A stretch of 64,000 bases of DNA, from positions 1 through 64,000 of the forward strand of contig NZ_JAQFFK010000005.1 in assembly GCF_027594145.1 (NCBI RefSeq), read 5' to 3'. The translations under genes and the position numbers were made by a program. The stretch is from Methanococcoides alaskense. GTDB lineage: Archaea; Halobacteriota; Methanosarcinia; Methanosarcinales; Methanosarcinaceae. The notes beneath the pieces were generated by a model. The model searched no databases and was not told the origin of the DNA. It saw only the letters and a list, made by a program, of their open reading frames with translations. Within the stretch, counting starts at the first letter, position 1. Every line of letters starts with the position of its first letter. This document shows, in pieces, positions 1 to 9,035 of this stretch.

Positions 1-26
1 AATTCATATTCAGGAACGGATGAACA

Positions 27-497
27 ATGCCAGGCGGAAAAACACATGACACGATAAACATTGCAGTGCTGATAGTTTTACTGGCAGGCATTTTCTATCT
101 TACTATCTGGAATGTAAATGAGCTGGCTGTCCAATATCTGGATATTTACACGATAGCGGTCCTTTCTCTATCTTATCTGTTCGCAACATTCTTCCTTAGT
201 CCGGACCTCGATATAGAAAGCAAACCCTACAAGAGATGGAAGATGTTCAGGATACTCTGGTGGCCTTACAAGGTTATATTCAAACACAGAGGTCTCTCCC
301 ATAATCCCATCATTGGACCCCTGTCCATCATGATCAACCTTGCATTGATAGTGGCCGTATTGCTGCTGCTTTTGGGCGTTGAGTTGCACCAGGGACACTT
401 AAGGTTCATTGTAGCAGTCACGATAGGGATGGTTCTGTCAATGGAGGTCCATATAATATCGGACTTCTTGGTCTCAAAAATGAAAAGTTTTTTTTGA
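27..497 (+). CDS. DUF2227-type membrane metal-binding protein
   Basis: A 156-residue membrane protein. The N-terminus MPGGKTHD, the SPDLD motif, the HRGLSHNP motif and a late EVHIISDF motif match the layout of the DUF2227 family, whose His/Asp residues are thought to bind metal. Three hydrophobic segments lie at about residues 12-30, 42-60 and 102-145. The family has no firmly known reaction. It stands alone on the plus strand, and the next genes run on the opposite strand. The start is the first ATG after the window edge, so upstream neighbours are not visible. Confidence 0.8.
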   Translation: MPGGKTHDTINIAVLIVLLAGIFYLTIWNVNELAVQYLDIYTIAVLSLSYLFATFFLSPDLDIESKPYKRWKMFRILWWPYKVIFKHRGLSHNPIIGPLSIMINLALIVAVLLLLLGVELHQGHLRFIVAVTIGMVLSMEVHIISDFLVSKMKSFF

Positions 498-577
498 GAA
501 TTAGAAGATTTAAATGTGTGTGGCATTTAGGCAATTGCTATTCGCCATCTTTAAATTCATTTTTTTGGTCATGGTGA

Positions 578-1036
578 TTAATATTTCTCAAAGTATTCTC
601 GATTTGCCCACAAGCCAATAATCCCTAAAAGTGAAGGTATGGTCCATAGAACAATAGCTATGATCACTGTTTCCGGGTAAGTTGTCCATCTCTGAAATGC
701 AAAAACGAGTGGAAAATAGACGCCTATGGAAAGCTCCATCAATCCCGCAGCAAAACCAAAGAATCTTTTTCTTAAGATCCCGATGAAAGCCACAATTCCT
801 AAGGGCATTGCCCATAGCATATCGGCTACTGCTACGCTCCAGCTCTCATGAGCCCAAGCACGTTCTACAGCATCACCAGTGAAACGCTCATTCTGGAATC
901 CAATATCCACAGCAATATCCCAATTGAGGAGTGAATAGGCTTGCATGAACCAAGCCAAAAACAGAGATATGAGAGCAATGATGGCAATCCAGACACCCAA
1001 TGGAAATCTACCGATGCTTTTTTTTAGGATGTTCAT
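578..1036 (-). CDS. four-helix membrane protein of unknown function
   Basis: A 152-residue protein with four predicted transmembrane segments, at about residues 13-33, 68-86, 96-114 and 122-142. I recognise no family and no catalytic motif. The start ATG follows a short AT-rich stretch with a possible AAGGTGA ribosome-binding site. It lies 69 bases downstream of another four-helix membrane gene in the same direction (1106-1561). The two are probably co-transcribed, and similar size and topology suggest related roles, although clear sequence similarity is not obvious by eye. Confidence 0.6.
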   Translation of the reverse strand: MNILKKSIGRFPLGVWIAIIALISLFLAWFMQAYSLLNWDIAVDIGFQNERFTGDAVERAWAHESWSVAVADMLWAMPLGIVAFIGILRKRFFGFAAGLMELSIGVYFPLVFAFQRWTTYPETVIIAIVLWTIPSLLGIIGLWANREYFEKY

Positions 1037-1105
1037 TGTTTTTTCACCTTTCGTTCTTCAAAGTTTTTAATGTTTGTTTGTTTGTTGGATGTAGTGTTCT
1101 TTTTT

Positions 1106-1561
1106 TCAGAATTGTATGTTAGCTAATCGTAGCAAACTATAGGTAACGACAGCTATTCCCCAATACACGAAAAAACCCCAAACATATGTATAATATGCCA
1201 GTGGTCCGCACGATGGATATACATACTCACGCTCAGAAAACCACAGCACAATACTGATATAAACCGAAACGATTCCCGATCCTGCCCATAAAACGTAGCC
1301 CCATATCTGGCTTTGTAGTACGCCGATACTCCCAGCTGCTAAAAGTGGTAACCAGATCATCAGATCAGCCCAGGCAAGTCCATTGGCCGTACGAAAGTGT
1401 GTCTTATCGCGCCAATCCTCTCCTTTTCCGATAATTATGTCCTTTGATCTCTGGCTATGGGGGCGAAATGCCATCTGGATCTGGGCGTATAGTATGGGTA
1501 GAAAGATAAAGAACACTCCGAAGATCACGAGTACCCATGTGATGAGCGTTGGTTCAAGCAT
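1106..1561 (-). CDS. four-helix membrane protein of unknown function
   Basis: A 151-residue membrane protein with hydrophobic segments at about residues 6-27, 68-84, 88-108 and 122-145. A short charged stretch (HSQRSKDIIIGKGEDW) sits between the first and second helices. I do not recognise the family. A GGAAAA stretch just before the ATG gives a modest ribosome-binding site. It is the first gene of a probable two-gene minus-strand unit with 578-1036. The 260 bases upstream are AT-rich and probably hold divergent promoters for this pair and for the plus-strand gene at 1830. Confidence 0.6.
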   Translation of the reverse strand: MLEPTLITWVLVIFGVFFIFLPILYAQIQMAFRPHSQRSKDIIIGKGEDWRDKTHFRTANGLAWADLMIWLPLLAAGSIGVLQSQIWGYVLWAGSGIVSVYISIVLWFSEREYVYPSCGPLAYYTYVWGFFVYWGIAVVTYSLLRLANIQF

Positions 1562-1829
1562 TTGGAATTTTCCTTTAATTAGATCATTATTTTCAAAATT
1601 TTGTTCTTGCTAGTTATTACTTTTGTGCGGAATAGCAATTAATTTTATTATCAAATTTCTAGTTTGGTCACAATCTTTATTGATAGTTAAACCATAAATC
1701 TAACTGCTGATAAATATGGTCCATGTTCATTTTGTCCTTTAATTATTATTTTTACGGTTTGTGGGGAATGTTGTAGTTGTGTAAATATAGAAATGAATTA
1801 GTAAACTGAATTTAAAGTGGGTGGTAAAA

Positions 1830-2465
1830 ATGTTCATAGGACACTATGCAGTTGGATTCTTACTAAAAAAGAAATTTAATGCAATTCCTTTATGGGTGTT
1901 CTTTATTACAGTTCAGTTTGTCGATATTCTGGCATTTATGTTGGTGTTGCTTGGTGTGGAAAAAATGAGCTATAATCCCACCTCTAACCCTTTCCTGAGA
2001 ACATCGATGGACTATATTCCGCTGACTCACTCTTTATCAAATAGTTTGGTTATTGCTCTTATTGTTTTCCTGGTCGTTTGGAAACTAAAGGACAGGACAT
2101 GGGGAATTGCACTCTCGATGGGGGTATTATCACACTGGTTTATTGATTTCATAGCTCACACACCGGATATGCCCCTTATTTTCAATAGCTATAAAGTTGG
2201 TCTGGGACTGTGAAAATATCCGTGGATAGCTTTTTTACTTGAAGTTGGTTTTTTCATTGGAGCCGGGTACTATTTTTACAAAAATTCTGAGAACCTTAAA
2301 CGACCGATCATTCTAATGGCTCTTTTAGTTCTTTTTTATGTTCCAACAATGTTCGCACCCGAAGGAAAAGTTCTTGTGGCAGTGATGAGTATTTTAAGTT
2401 TGAGTTTCTATATAGTATTCGCAGCCTTGGTTTGGTGGGTTGAAAGAAAGAGTACTAAAAATTAA
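1830..2465 (+). pseudogene. YdjM/DUF457-like membrane metal-dependent hydrolase, interrupted by in-frame TGA
   Basis: The reading frame starts at an ATG preceded by GGTGGT, giving IGHYAVGF, QFVDI, PLTHS and LSHWFIDFIAHTPDMP. These His/Asp motifs are those of membrane-bound metal-dependent hydrolase-like proteins. The frame meets TGA at 2211-2213 after VGLGL. It then stays open for 83 more codons with two further hydrophobic helices, to a TAA at 2463-2465. Relatives often have Trp at this point (GLGLW), so a TGG-to-TGA change is the simplest reading. The product is either a truncated 127-residue protein or one made by read-through. The downstream part keeps a normal membrane-protein composition, so the break looks recent. 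Confidence 0.75.
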
Positions 2466-2617
2466 AATCTGATAACATGTGGGCAAATTTTACCTATAAA
2501 AAAATTATAAAATATCTTTATCGCAATATTGAAATTAAAGATCAACAATGAGTGCCATCTGATGTGTTATCCTCTTTGCTCATAACAGACAGATGAATTT
2601 TGATATCAGGTGGTAGT

Positions 2618-3157
2618 ATGAACGATCGGCTTGATGTATTACAAGCAAATTTATCACATGTAATCTTTCTTTCCGAGTTCGGAAAGGAATCCTTTATAGA
2701 TGCATATAAGGTAACTCTTCCTATAGATGAACTTAAAACTTATGTGGAAGAAGCCTTCTCGGAAGATTGGATCAAGCATGAGATCGAAAGCTCTGAGTCC
2801 ATCTATCTGATCTGTAAAAATGCAAAGGGTGTAATATGTGGCTACGCAAAATATGTAGATTCTGATATGCCAGATGGCTTAGTACATGATAGAGTAATAG
2901 AGTTGCAACGTCTTTATGTTCAGAATAATTGTAGGGGAAAAGGAGTCGGAAGGCTTCTATCCCGTTATGGGGAGTCGATCTCTCACCAAAAAGGATTCAA
3001 AGTTGTGTGGTTACGTGTATGGGATGGCAACACTGCTGCTCAACAAATTTATTTGAAATGGGGATTCACATTTTGCAGTGAAGAAGCATACCACGTAGGA
3101 AGGGAAAAACGAAAAGTATTGATCATGATGAAGCACATTCAAGCAAGTTCCGATTGA
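2618..3157 (+). CDS. GNAT family N-acetyltransferase
   Basis: About 179 residues with the GNAT layout: an N-terminal substrate half, then LQRLYVQNNCRGKGVGRLL, which carries the acetyl-CoA pyrophosphate-binding Arg/Gln-x-x-Gly-x-Gly/Ala loop (CRGKGVG). The family's conserved C-terminal piece follows (VWLRVWDGNTAAQQIYLKWGF). It resembles spermidine/spermine-type and RimI-like acetyltransferases, but the acceptor cannot be told from sequence. The ATG at 2618 is chosen over an in-frame TTG at 2600 because AGGTGG sits just before it. The gene is monocistronic, facing the convergent histidine kinase at 3303-4871. Confidence 0.85.
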   Translation: MNDRLDVLQANLSHVIFLSEFGKESFIDAYKVTLPIDELKTYVEEAFSEDWIKHEIESSESIYLICKNAKGVICGYAKYVDSDMPDGLVHDRVIELQRLYVQNNCRGKGVGRLLSRYGESISHQKGFKVVWLRVWDGNTAAQQIYLKWGFTFCSEEAYHVGREKRKVLIMMKHIQASSD

Positions 3158-3302
3158 CATGATCTGTCAGTTCATCATCTTATAGGTACTTTCCATTTGT
3201 TCTGATGATGGTGGGGTCATTGTATTGAACAAGTATGTCGGAGAAAATCAAATAAAATATAAATGCTGTCTAATAAAGCACTAACATTTGAGATAAAATC
3301 AA

Positions 3303-4871
3303 TTAAAAAGATGTGTTTTCAGAATCCTCTGGAATTGTAAATGTAAACGTACTTCCTTTTCCAACTTCACTTTCAACCCAGATCTCGCCACCATGCATCT
3401 CAACAAATTTTTTAACAAGTGCAAGTCCCAGCCCGGTTCCATTATATTCGCGGTTAGGGGCTGAATTGACTTGCATAAAAGGCTTAAATATTGTCATTTG
3501 TTCATCTTTAGAAATGCCAATGCCGTTGTCAGATACATGCACATGGAGTTTTTTATCAATGGTTTTGGTATTGATGCATACGTTTCCATTCATTTGTGTA
3601 AATTTAATTGCATTGCTAAGAAGATTGTACATAATTTGGTTGAATTTAATTATGTCAACATATATCTCCAGATTATCAGATTCGATTTTAAGGTTAATAT
3701 CAATGAATTTACTTCTTGCCAGAGGTTCAATTGATTCTTTAATTCCATTAATTATTTGTGGAATCTTTATTTTTTCGGGGTTATATTTCATGTTGCCTGA
3801 TTCAATTTTTGAAATATCAAGTATATTATTGATTAACATCAGTAAATGATTCCCATTTTTTTGTATATTGGAAATATATTTGTGTTGATTTTCATTAATA
3901 GGTCCTGCAATATTTTCAAGTAGCAGGTCTGAAAAGCCAATAACTGAATTTAGTGGTGTACGCAATTCATGACTCATATTTGCAAGGAAGTCCGATTTGG
4001 TATGATTCGCTTCCTCAGCAAGGAGCTTTGCCTCAATCATATTTTTCTCTAGAAGCTTACGGTTAGTTATGTCTTCTCCAATACTGGCGACATTGATGTT
4101 CATGCCATTTTCATCTTTAAAAACGGTATTATTCCATGCAATAAGTTTACGAGTGCCTATTTTAGTGACAATCTCATTTTCATGATATGTTGGCATCTCT
4201 CCACCATTGATCGCATTGACGAACATGTCCTTAATTTCAAAGGTAATTTTGGAAGGTTGGAACACTTCAAACCAATTTTTATTAATTACTTCTTCTCGCT
4301 TCCAGCCAACCAGATCAAGGAAAAAATCATTACAGAAAATAAGGGTCCCATTTCCATCTAGCATAATTCCTACAAGCTGTATATTTTCGAGAATGCATCT
4401 AAAACGTTTTTCAGATAAGGCCAATTTCGTCTCAATTTCTTTGCGGCTTGTGATGTCTCGACCAATTCCTAACACTCCAATTAAGTTCCCATTAGAATCA
4501 TACATGGGGCTTTTAATTGTCTCAAGAACTTCTCGGTGACCATCGTCTGCATACACAACTTCTTCTTCGTTAATGACAGCTTTGTCAGCATCTATGACAG
4601 CTTTGTCTTTCTGTCGGAAAAAATCAGCCAGATCTTTATTTACAAAATCGTAATCTGTTTTACCAATTATCTCTTCTTCTTTTGCACCAAAGAAACGTTC
4701 AAACTTCGAATTGCAATTAAGGTAAACCCCATCTCGATCTTTCAACCAGACCAGATCGGGGAGAGTATCCACTACGGTACGAAGTTTTGTTTCACTTTTC
4801 TGCAACATAACTTCTGTTCTCTTGCTTACTTCCTCTTCAGGTTTTGGCCTTGGTTTATGGATACTCTGCAT
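3303..4871 (-). CDS. PAS-PAS sensor histidine kinase
   Basis: A 522-residue soluble kinase without membrane helices. Two PAS domains lie at about residues 28-150 and 155-275, each followed by a typical PAC ending (GIGRDITSRKE and SIGEDITNRKL). The HisKA phospho-acceptor follows (HELRTPLNSVIGF). The HATPase_c domain shows the N box (NLLSNAIKF), G1 (DNGIGIS) and G2 (GTGLGLALVKKF). No response regulator is adjacent, as is common for methanogen orphan kinases. PAS domains suggest sensing of redox, light or a small ligand. The first PAS starts VVDTLPDLVWLKDRDG, a common ligand-sensing form. Confidence 0.92.
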   Translation of the reverse strand: MQSIHKPRPKPEEEVSKRTEVMLQKSETKLRTVVDTLPDLVWLKDRDGVYLNCNSKFERFFGAKEEEIIGKTDYDFVNKDLADFFRQKDKAVIDADKAVINEEEVVYADDGHREVLETIKSPMYDSNGNLIGVLGIGRDITSRKEIETKLALSEKRFRCILENIQLVGIMLDGNGTLIFCNDFFLDLVGWKREEVINKNWFEVFQPSKITFEIKDMFVNAINGGEMPTYHENEIVTKIGTRKLIAWNNTVFKDENGMNINVASIGEDITNRKLLEKNMIEAKLLAEEANHTKSDFLANMSHELRTPLNSVIGFSDLLLENIAGPINENQHKYISNIQKNGNHLLMLINNILDISKIESGNMKYNPEKIKIPQIINGIKESIEPLARSKFIDINLKIESDNLEIYVDIIKFNQIMYNLLSNAIKFTQMNGNVCINTKTIDKKLHVHVSDNGIGISKDEQMTIFKPFMQVNSAPNREYNGTGLGLALVKKFVEMHGGEIWVESEVGKGSTFTFTIPEDSENTSF

Positions 4872-5000
4872 GCAATAATTATAATTATGGTTATCATCAT
4901 TATATAGCTATCGATAAAAGATATGTCAGTTGTTTTTCCTAACAATTGCATTGTATTTTGTCGTGGCAAGGTGGAGTTAATAATAAATGAGAAAATGAAT

Positions 5001-5141
5001 TTAATTTCTTAACAAATAACCTGCAGTAAAAACAATAAAACCAATTACTCCAAGCCCAAGTAAAAACAGAAAGGGCTTTATTTTTAATTCCTCTTCTTCT
5101 TTTGTCAGATGTCTCAATTCATCCTCATGTTTCTTTCCCAT
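5001..5141 (-). CDS. 46-residue single-helix membrane protein overlapping its upstream neighbour
   Basis: A short reading frame starting MGKKHEDELRHLTKEEEE. A basic/acidic charged N-terminus is followed by one hydrophobic helix (residues 23-40) and a short LLRN tail. The ATG lies 26 bases inside the end of the 5114-5383 gene, in another frame. This is the usual arrangement for translational coupling. The amphipathic charged head plus single helix is typical of real small membrane proteins rather than chance. No family is recognised. Confidence 0.55.
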   Translation of the reverse strand: MGKKHEDELRHLTKEEEELKIKPFLFLLGLGVIGFIVFTAGYLLRN

Positions 5142-5383
5142 GCAGAACCAATAACAAATCCTATTGCAACTCTGATGAGGATGCTTATGGAAGCGTTATC
5201 CATAATAATTCCGAAGGGGATTCCGAGTGGGATACCTATTGCTAAACCCTTGTTCAAGTAATATCTTTTTGGATGCTTACCTGTCGTGTTGTAGATGTCC
5301 TGTTGAACTTTCATCGATATGTAAGCAATAAAGCCTCCTAATATGATCATGACAAAAATAACCAGCATCATCCAGGGAACCAT
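5114..5383 (-). CDS. small two- to three-helix membrane protein
   Basis: An 89-residue protein with hydrophobic segments at residues 5-24, 48-62 and 67-80. The sequence between helices (KVQQDIYNTTGKHPKRYYLNK) carries positive charge. The open frame extends 30 codons further upstream, but AAGGA lies 10 bases before the ATG at 5383 and the extension has unlike composition, so 5383 is preferred. It overlaps a 46-residue membrane gene (5001-5141). Function is unknown; the GIPLGIPFGII run suggests a glycine-rich packed helix as in small stress-type membrane proteins. Confidence 0.5.
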   Translation of the reverse strand: MVPWMMLVIFVMIILGGFIAYISMKVQQDIYNTTGKHPKRYYLNKGLAIGIPLGIPFGIIMDNASISILIRVAIGFVIGSAWERNMRMN

Positions 5384-5553
5384 GTGAACACATTCCTTAT
5401 CATATGAATATAATATCATTGCTTCATTAACAAAGTGAAAACATGAAGCATAATGCTGAGTGTGATAAGTCATTCACTCTCAATATTCATGTGAATGAGA
5501 AATTTGGGATGTGGGGAACAAAGCTTTTAATTTGATATAACTAACTTAATGAT

Positions 5554-6006
5554 ATGAATTACAAACACACTCAAACAGGATATTTAATAATAGTTGTCTT
5601 ATTTGCAGTTGTTTCACTTTTTGGATTTATTTTATCAACAACAGATTTTGAACCAATCGTTTTTGCCATTATGTTGCTCAGTGTGCTGATCTTAATTTCG
5701 TTTGCAACACTTAAAGTAATGATCGATGAAAAATACCTAAGAATAAAATATGGTTATGGAATATTTTGGAAGAAGTTTCCACTTAATGAAATCGTTTCAG
5801 CAAGAACTGTAAAAAATCATTGGTATTATGGCTGGGGGATAAGATTATGGCTATGGCCTAAAATGGTGATCTTCAATGTTTCTGGTCTTGATGCAGTTGA
5901 GATAAAGATGAAAAACGGTAAAATATACAGGATAGGCACAGATGAACCCAAACAACTGGAAAGTGCAATCTTACAAGCAATTAAATTAAAATTCGCGGGA
6001 TTCTGA
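5554..6006 (+). CDS. bacterial-type PH-domain membrane protein
   Basis: 150 residues: two transmembrane helices at about residues 9-30 and 36-54, then a soluble domain of about 95 residues. Features such as LRIKYGYGIFWKKFPLNEI, a YGWGIR turn and KMKNGKIYRIGTDEPKQL are characteristic of short bacterial PH-like domain proteins (bPH, YdbS-like). These are integral membrane proteins with unclear roles. The gene stands alone between convergent and divergent neighbours. A leader of only about 10 bases lies after a weak AT-rich promoter. Confidence 0.7.
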   Translation: MNYKHTQTGYLIIVVLFAVVSLFGFILSTTDFEPIVFAIMLLSVLILISFATLKVMIDEKYLRIKYGYGIFWKKFPLNEIVSARTVKNHWYYGWGIRLWLWPKMVIFNVSGLDAVEIKMKNGKIYRIGTDEPKQLESAILQAIKLKFAGF

Positions 6007-6139
6007 ACTCAAACCACGCTGTGCTCTCACTACACTTCTTTTCGTTCGGGTCATATAACAAGGGATAGAAGGAAAATTACTTGGCTCACAATTTTCCCAA
6101 ATTGTCTTCCACTTCGATGTTCTCGATCATATCACTAAT

Positions 6140-7201
6140 TCAATAAAGCTCCTCATCGATCTGCTGCATGTCAAACACAGGAATTTCCACATCAGGATAC
6201 CATTGCTGCAGGAATGTGACCATGTGATATTTCATGAAGACACTTGCAGGCAGGGTAATAAATGCAAGCAAAAATATGAAGATGATCACCTGGATCAAAA
6301 TTATTGGTGCAAGGATCATCCAGATAATGGTATCTGATCCTGGTAGAATTGCTGAAAGTGCAAAATAAAGAAGCATGTCTACGAGCAAGATGAAAAGACC
6401 CGCTGCAATAATTACTATCAACAAAACGATGGCCACTACAATTCCAACAGCAATGCCAAGCACTATCCTTCCAAACCAATAGCCGATTATTTGCTTCCAG
6501 TCTTTCCTGAACTGTCTGAATACATTGGAAAATGCGCGGAAAATGCCGGACTCTGTGTAAATGGCTACAGGTATTGACAGGTTGATGAATGAACTGATGA
6601 TACCACCAATTATTGCTGTTACCAGAAGTATGCTAATTAACAGGAATATTAAGGGAATAATATTACTCGCCATAACATCTACATAATTTTCACTCGAAGA
6701 ACCTATCAACGGTAGCACAAAGGGAAGGGCTATAATTGCAATGATGGCAAGCAAAAGAATGCCTGTCAATATCCTGAATACGAACAGTCCCAAACCTTTC
6801 CTCAGGTATCTGCGGGAGTATTCCCAGAACCTGACATCATTGCTTACGAGGGATTCAACAAATACGAATTCCATGACACTGGAAACGTAGGAGAAGAACA
6901 AGATCAGGACAAATATGAGAACTATTATCCCAATGATCAATCCCATGCCCGGGTCAGTAGGGATCTGATCAACAAAACCTGTGAAAACATCGGTGAAGCT
7001 GTCAGTTGTACCTGACTCAGGAAGGTTGTAACCATCAGATGAATAATTATTTCCACCACTATTGAAATTGCTTCCAACACCACCGATAAGCATAACGATG
7101 ATGACAAGTTTCATCCACTTCCAGAAATCAAAGGGCTCAAAAAGGCATTTTTTAGTTCGTCCAAATGCCTTGTCCAGAGCGTCTACTACATACCATGTCA
7201 T
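6140..7201 (-). CDS. multi-pass membrane protein (DUF7544-like)
   Basis: A 353-residue membrane protein. It opens with a soluble amphipathic stretch (VDALDKAFGRTKKCLFEPFDFWKWMKLV) and a first helix. A Gly/Asn/Ser-rich outer loop follows, then about six long helices to residue 335 and a short acidic tail. The opening and the repeated-helix layout resemble archaeal DUF7544 and glycerophosphodiesterase membrane-domain proteins common in methanogens. No active-site residues are visible. It is monocistronic with an AT-rich upstream region (7202-7240) holding a TATA-like ATAAATAAATAAAG. Confidence 0.6.
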   Translation of the reverse strand: MTWYVVDALDKAFGRTKKCLFEPFDFWKWMKLVIIVMLIGGVGSNFNSGGNNYSSDGYNLPESGTTDSFTDVFTGFVDQIPTDPGMGLIIGIIVLIFVLILFFSYVSSVMEFVFVESLVSNDVRFWEYSRRYLRKGLGLFVFRILTGILLLAIIAIIALPFVLPLIGSSSENYVDVMASNIIPLIFLLISILLVTAIIGGIISSFINLSIPVAIYTESGIFRAFSNVFRQFRKDWKQIIGYWFGRIVLGIAVGIVVAIVLLIVIIAAGLFILLVDMLLYFALSAILPGSDTIIWMILAPIILIQVIIFIFLLAFITLPASVFMKYHMVTFLQQWYPDVEIPVFDMQQIDEELY

Positions 7202-7249
7202 ATAAATAAATAAAGATTGATATGATAAATAATTTATGATGTATTATTC

Positions 7250-7305
7250 TACAAAATACAAATGCTGCCTGTCGGAACAACACATGTCCAATTCAATTTT
7301 CATTT
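7250..7305 (-). pseudogene. degenerate 3' tail of the 11082-11417 zinc-ribbon gene family
   Basis: Read on the minus strand this stretch gives MKIELDM followed by a diverged HLYFVE and a stop. That matches the last 20 or so residues of the zinc-ribbon protein at 11082-11417 (IELDMYCPDHEHLYFVEA). There is no upstream reading frame, so it is a fragment. Similar tails lie at 9036-9096 and, more weakly, near 7734. Confidence 0.6.
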
Positions 7306-7356
7306 ACTCCCCGTTGTTCTCTTCAGGAATATGTTTTACTCGACTAGTCCCTCATG

Positions 7357-7569
7357 TTAAAGGGAATAGTCACAAGCTACTGCAATGGGTTGATCCTGAA
7401 CTGATCGAACTTGCACGATCTCGTCAGATAATTCAACTTCCGAAGCTGTACTAGTGTCTGCACTGGACACTTCATTTATTGGCGCATCGGCTGCAACGTC
7501 TGTGCATCCAATTGCAGTCATAGATGCTAATATTAGCAAAAGTGTAATTATTTTATAAATTGCTTTCAT
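7357..7569 (-). CDS. short putative lipoprotein, paralogue of 11453-11884 at its N-terminus
   Basis: A 70-residue protein with a lipoprotein-like signal: MKAIYK, a hydrophobic core, and a lipobox-like TAIGC with Cys at residue 22. A Ser/Thr/Asp-rich mature part follows. Residues 1-28 and the 120 bases upstream nearly duplicate those of the gene at 11453-11884, including the AAGGGG ribosome-binding site. The mature part is unrelated beyond that point, so this copy may be truncated or rearranged. Function unknown. Confidence 0.5.
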   Translation of the reverse strand: MKAIYKIITLLLILASMTAIGCTDVAADAPINEVSSADTSTASEVELSDEIVQVRSVQDQPIAVACDYSL

Positions 7570-7831
7570 GTTGTACCCCTTTTATTATAATCCGTAATTT
7601 GATATACGGAATGCTGTACTATAAAATAGAATTCTAACTATATATAAAAATTCTGTTTTGAACTTGTAGTTTAATGATGAAAGATTTAAACAGATGATTT
7701 TCAATATTCAATAATCTGCTTCACAGACTGACAAAATACAAATGCTTTCTGTAACATTTTGCATTACAATACGCAAAATACCAAGAATCATTTACTTTGA
7801 ATGTTATAATACAAAAAGGAGAGTATTTACA

Positions 7832-8296
7832 ATGGATCCTACAATTGATGAAAATACGACATTACTAATCGTTGGAACATTTCCTTCACAAATTTCCCGG
7901 GATACAAATCAGTACTATGGAAATCCTAGAAATCAGTTCTGGAAACTAATGGGTGAAATACTTGCCATCGATTTGCAAGATTCAAATTACGATGACAGAA
8001 TTAGAGTTTTGCATGATCGTCAAATCGGATTGTGGGATACTTTGAAAGCTTGTGACATAACTGGAAGTTCAGATAGCAGTATCCGCAATGAAGAGTACAA
8101 TGACTTTTCTCAATTAACATCTATCAAGAAAATCATTTGCAATGGGAAAAAGGCAGAAAAATACATTAAGCACTGTAATGTACCAACCAATGTTAATATT
8201 TTAGTTGTTCCATCTTCAAGTCCAGCAAGAGCTATGAAAATTTCGGATAAATCTGAAATGTGGAAAGAAGTAATTGGTACAGTAGAAAAACGTTGA
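7832..8296 (+). CDS. hypoxanthine (deoxyinosine) DNA glycosylase, UDG superfamily
   Basis: About 154 residues. The motif GTFPSQISRDTNQYYGNPRN matches the UDG-superfamily catalytic loop, in the form found in the hypoxanthine-DNA glycosylase group described from Methanosarcina. NQFWKLMGEIL follows, and a late VPSSSPAR motif corresponds to the UDG HPSPLS-like loop. The enzyme would excise hypoxanthine arising from adenine deamination. The ATG at 7832 is chosen over an upstream frame start because AAGGAG lies 10 bases before it. The gene sits just outside the tRNA-Ser repeat-bounded segment. Confidence 0.8.
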   Translation: MDPTIDENTTLLIVGTFPSQISRDTNQYYGNPRNQFWKLMGEILAIDLQDSNYDDRIRVLHDRQIGLWDTLKACDITGSSDSSIRNEEYNDFSQLTSIKKIICNGKKAEKYIKHCNVPTNVNILVVPSSSPARAMKISDKSEMWKEVIGTVEKR

Positions 8297-8346
8297 TGTT
8301 TAGGGAATATTTAAGCTAAACAATCGCATGGTCAAAATGTAATTTT

Positions 8347-8375
8347 AAAAGAAGTGTGGACGCTGAGGAAGAGAT
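8347..8375. repeat. 29-bp direct repeat copy of the tRNA-Ser 3' end (left copy)
   Basis: These 29 bases are identical, in the same orientation, to 12127-12155. The latter covers the last 15 bases of the tRNA-Ser gene and 14 bases beyond it. The identity stops abruptly on both sides. This is the pattern of an attachment-site duplication left by integration into a tRNA gene, although a segmental duplication would look similar. The stretch from here to 8540 holds no convincing gene; a 32-codon frame at 8445-8543 (ending KPRDKREI) may be a remnant. Confidence 0.7.
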
Positions 8376-8539
8376 ATGTACCAGTGGTACAACGCTTAAA
8401 CGTACTTTTCGCCCAAATTATGTGTGTATAAAATGTTTAATTTGATGTTATATAGTTGTGTTGGGGATGGTATTTACTTTGCAGTTGCCAGGGAAGTTGA
8501 GAAGATTATGAAAAGTAAGCCCCGCGATAAAAGAGAAAT

Positions 8540-8890
8540 TTAAGAAAAGCGTTTGAGTTTCTCAAGACTATCCAACATCGTCTGATTGTCATCCAATATT
8601 CGTTTCTCAAAGGTATCAATGATTTCATTAACCGGAGCAATAAGGGTATACTTTTTTATTGGCCTACCTTTACCCTGTTTCTTTTTTACTTCTTCGACCT
8701 CAACCCAATTACTATCTTTTAGGCAGTTCATAGCAATGCTAACTTCCGGCTGTCTCAGGTGAGTTATTTTCTCGACTTCGTAGGAAGTAGCTTTGCCTGT
8801 AAGAAATAAACATGCAAGAGCTTTTGAACTAGGTTTTGATACATTCAGTTTCTGAAGAAGTGTTACGATTTCATAATCTATATCATCCAT
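8540..8890 (-). CDS. winged-helix transcriptional regulator (TrmB/ArsR-like)
   Basis: A 116-residue cytoplasmic protein. Residues 20-90 form a winged helix: LFLTGKATSYEVEKITHLRQ is the helix-turn-helix, and KKKQGKGRPIKKYTL is a basic wing ending in the GRPxKxY pattern common in archaeal regulators. The C-terminal helix (IDTFEKRILDDNQTMLDSLEK) looks like a dimerisation coiled coil. GAGGAC precedes the ATG. It lies inside the segment bounded by tRNA-Ser repeats and is divergent from the large surface protein at 9174, which it may control. Confidence 0.75.
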   Translation of the reverse strand: MDDIDYEIVTLLQKLNVSKPSSKALACLFLTGKATSYEVEKITHLRQPEVSIAMNCLKDSNWVEVEEVKKKQGKGRPIKKYTLIAPVNEIIDTFEKRILDDNQTMLDSLEKLKRFS

Positions 8891-9035
8891 ATAAAGTCCT
8901 CTTTCGTTTATGGTATTTGAGGTTTTAAGAGTATTATAACTGATATAATATTATTGGCACCTATATAATACATTGATTGTATTTCATATTGTATGGTTTA
9001 TGATTAATTGAATGTATAACATTTGAATCTCAAGC

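Noticed and set aside
2211-2213. Selenocysteine at the in-frame TGA
   Set aside because: Methanosarcinaceae are not known to use selenocysteine, TGA is a common stop here, and the position fits Trp.
7236-7454. 72-residue plus-strand frame at 7236
   Set aside because: It overlaps the lipoprotein-like gene and a gene-tail fragment and has no ribosome-binding site.
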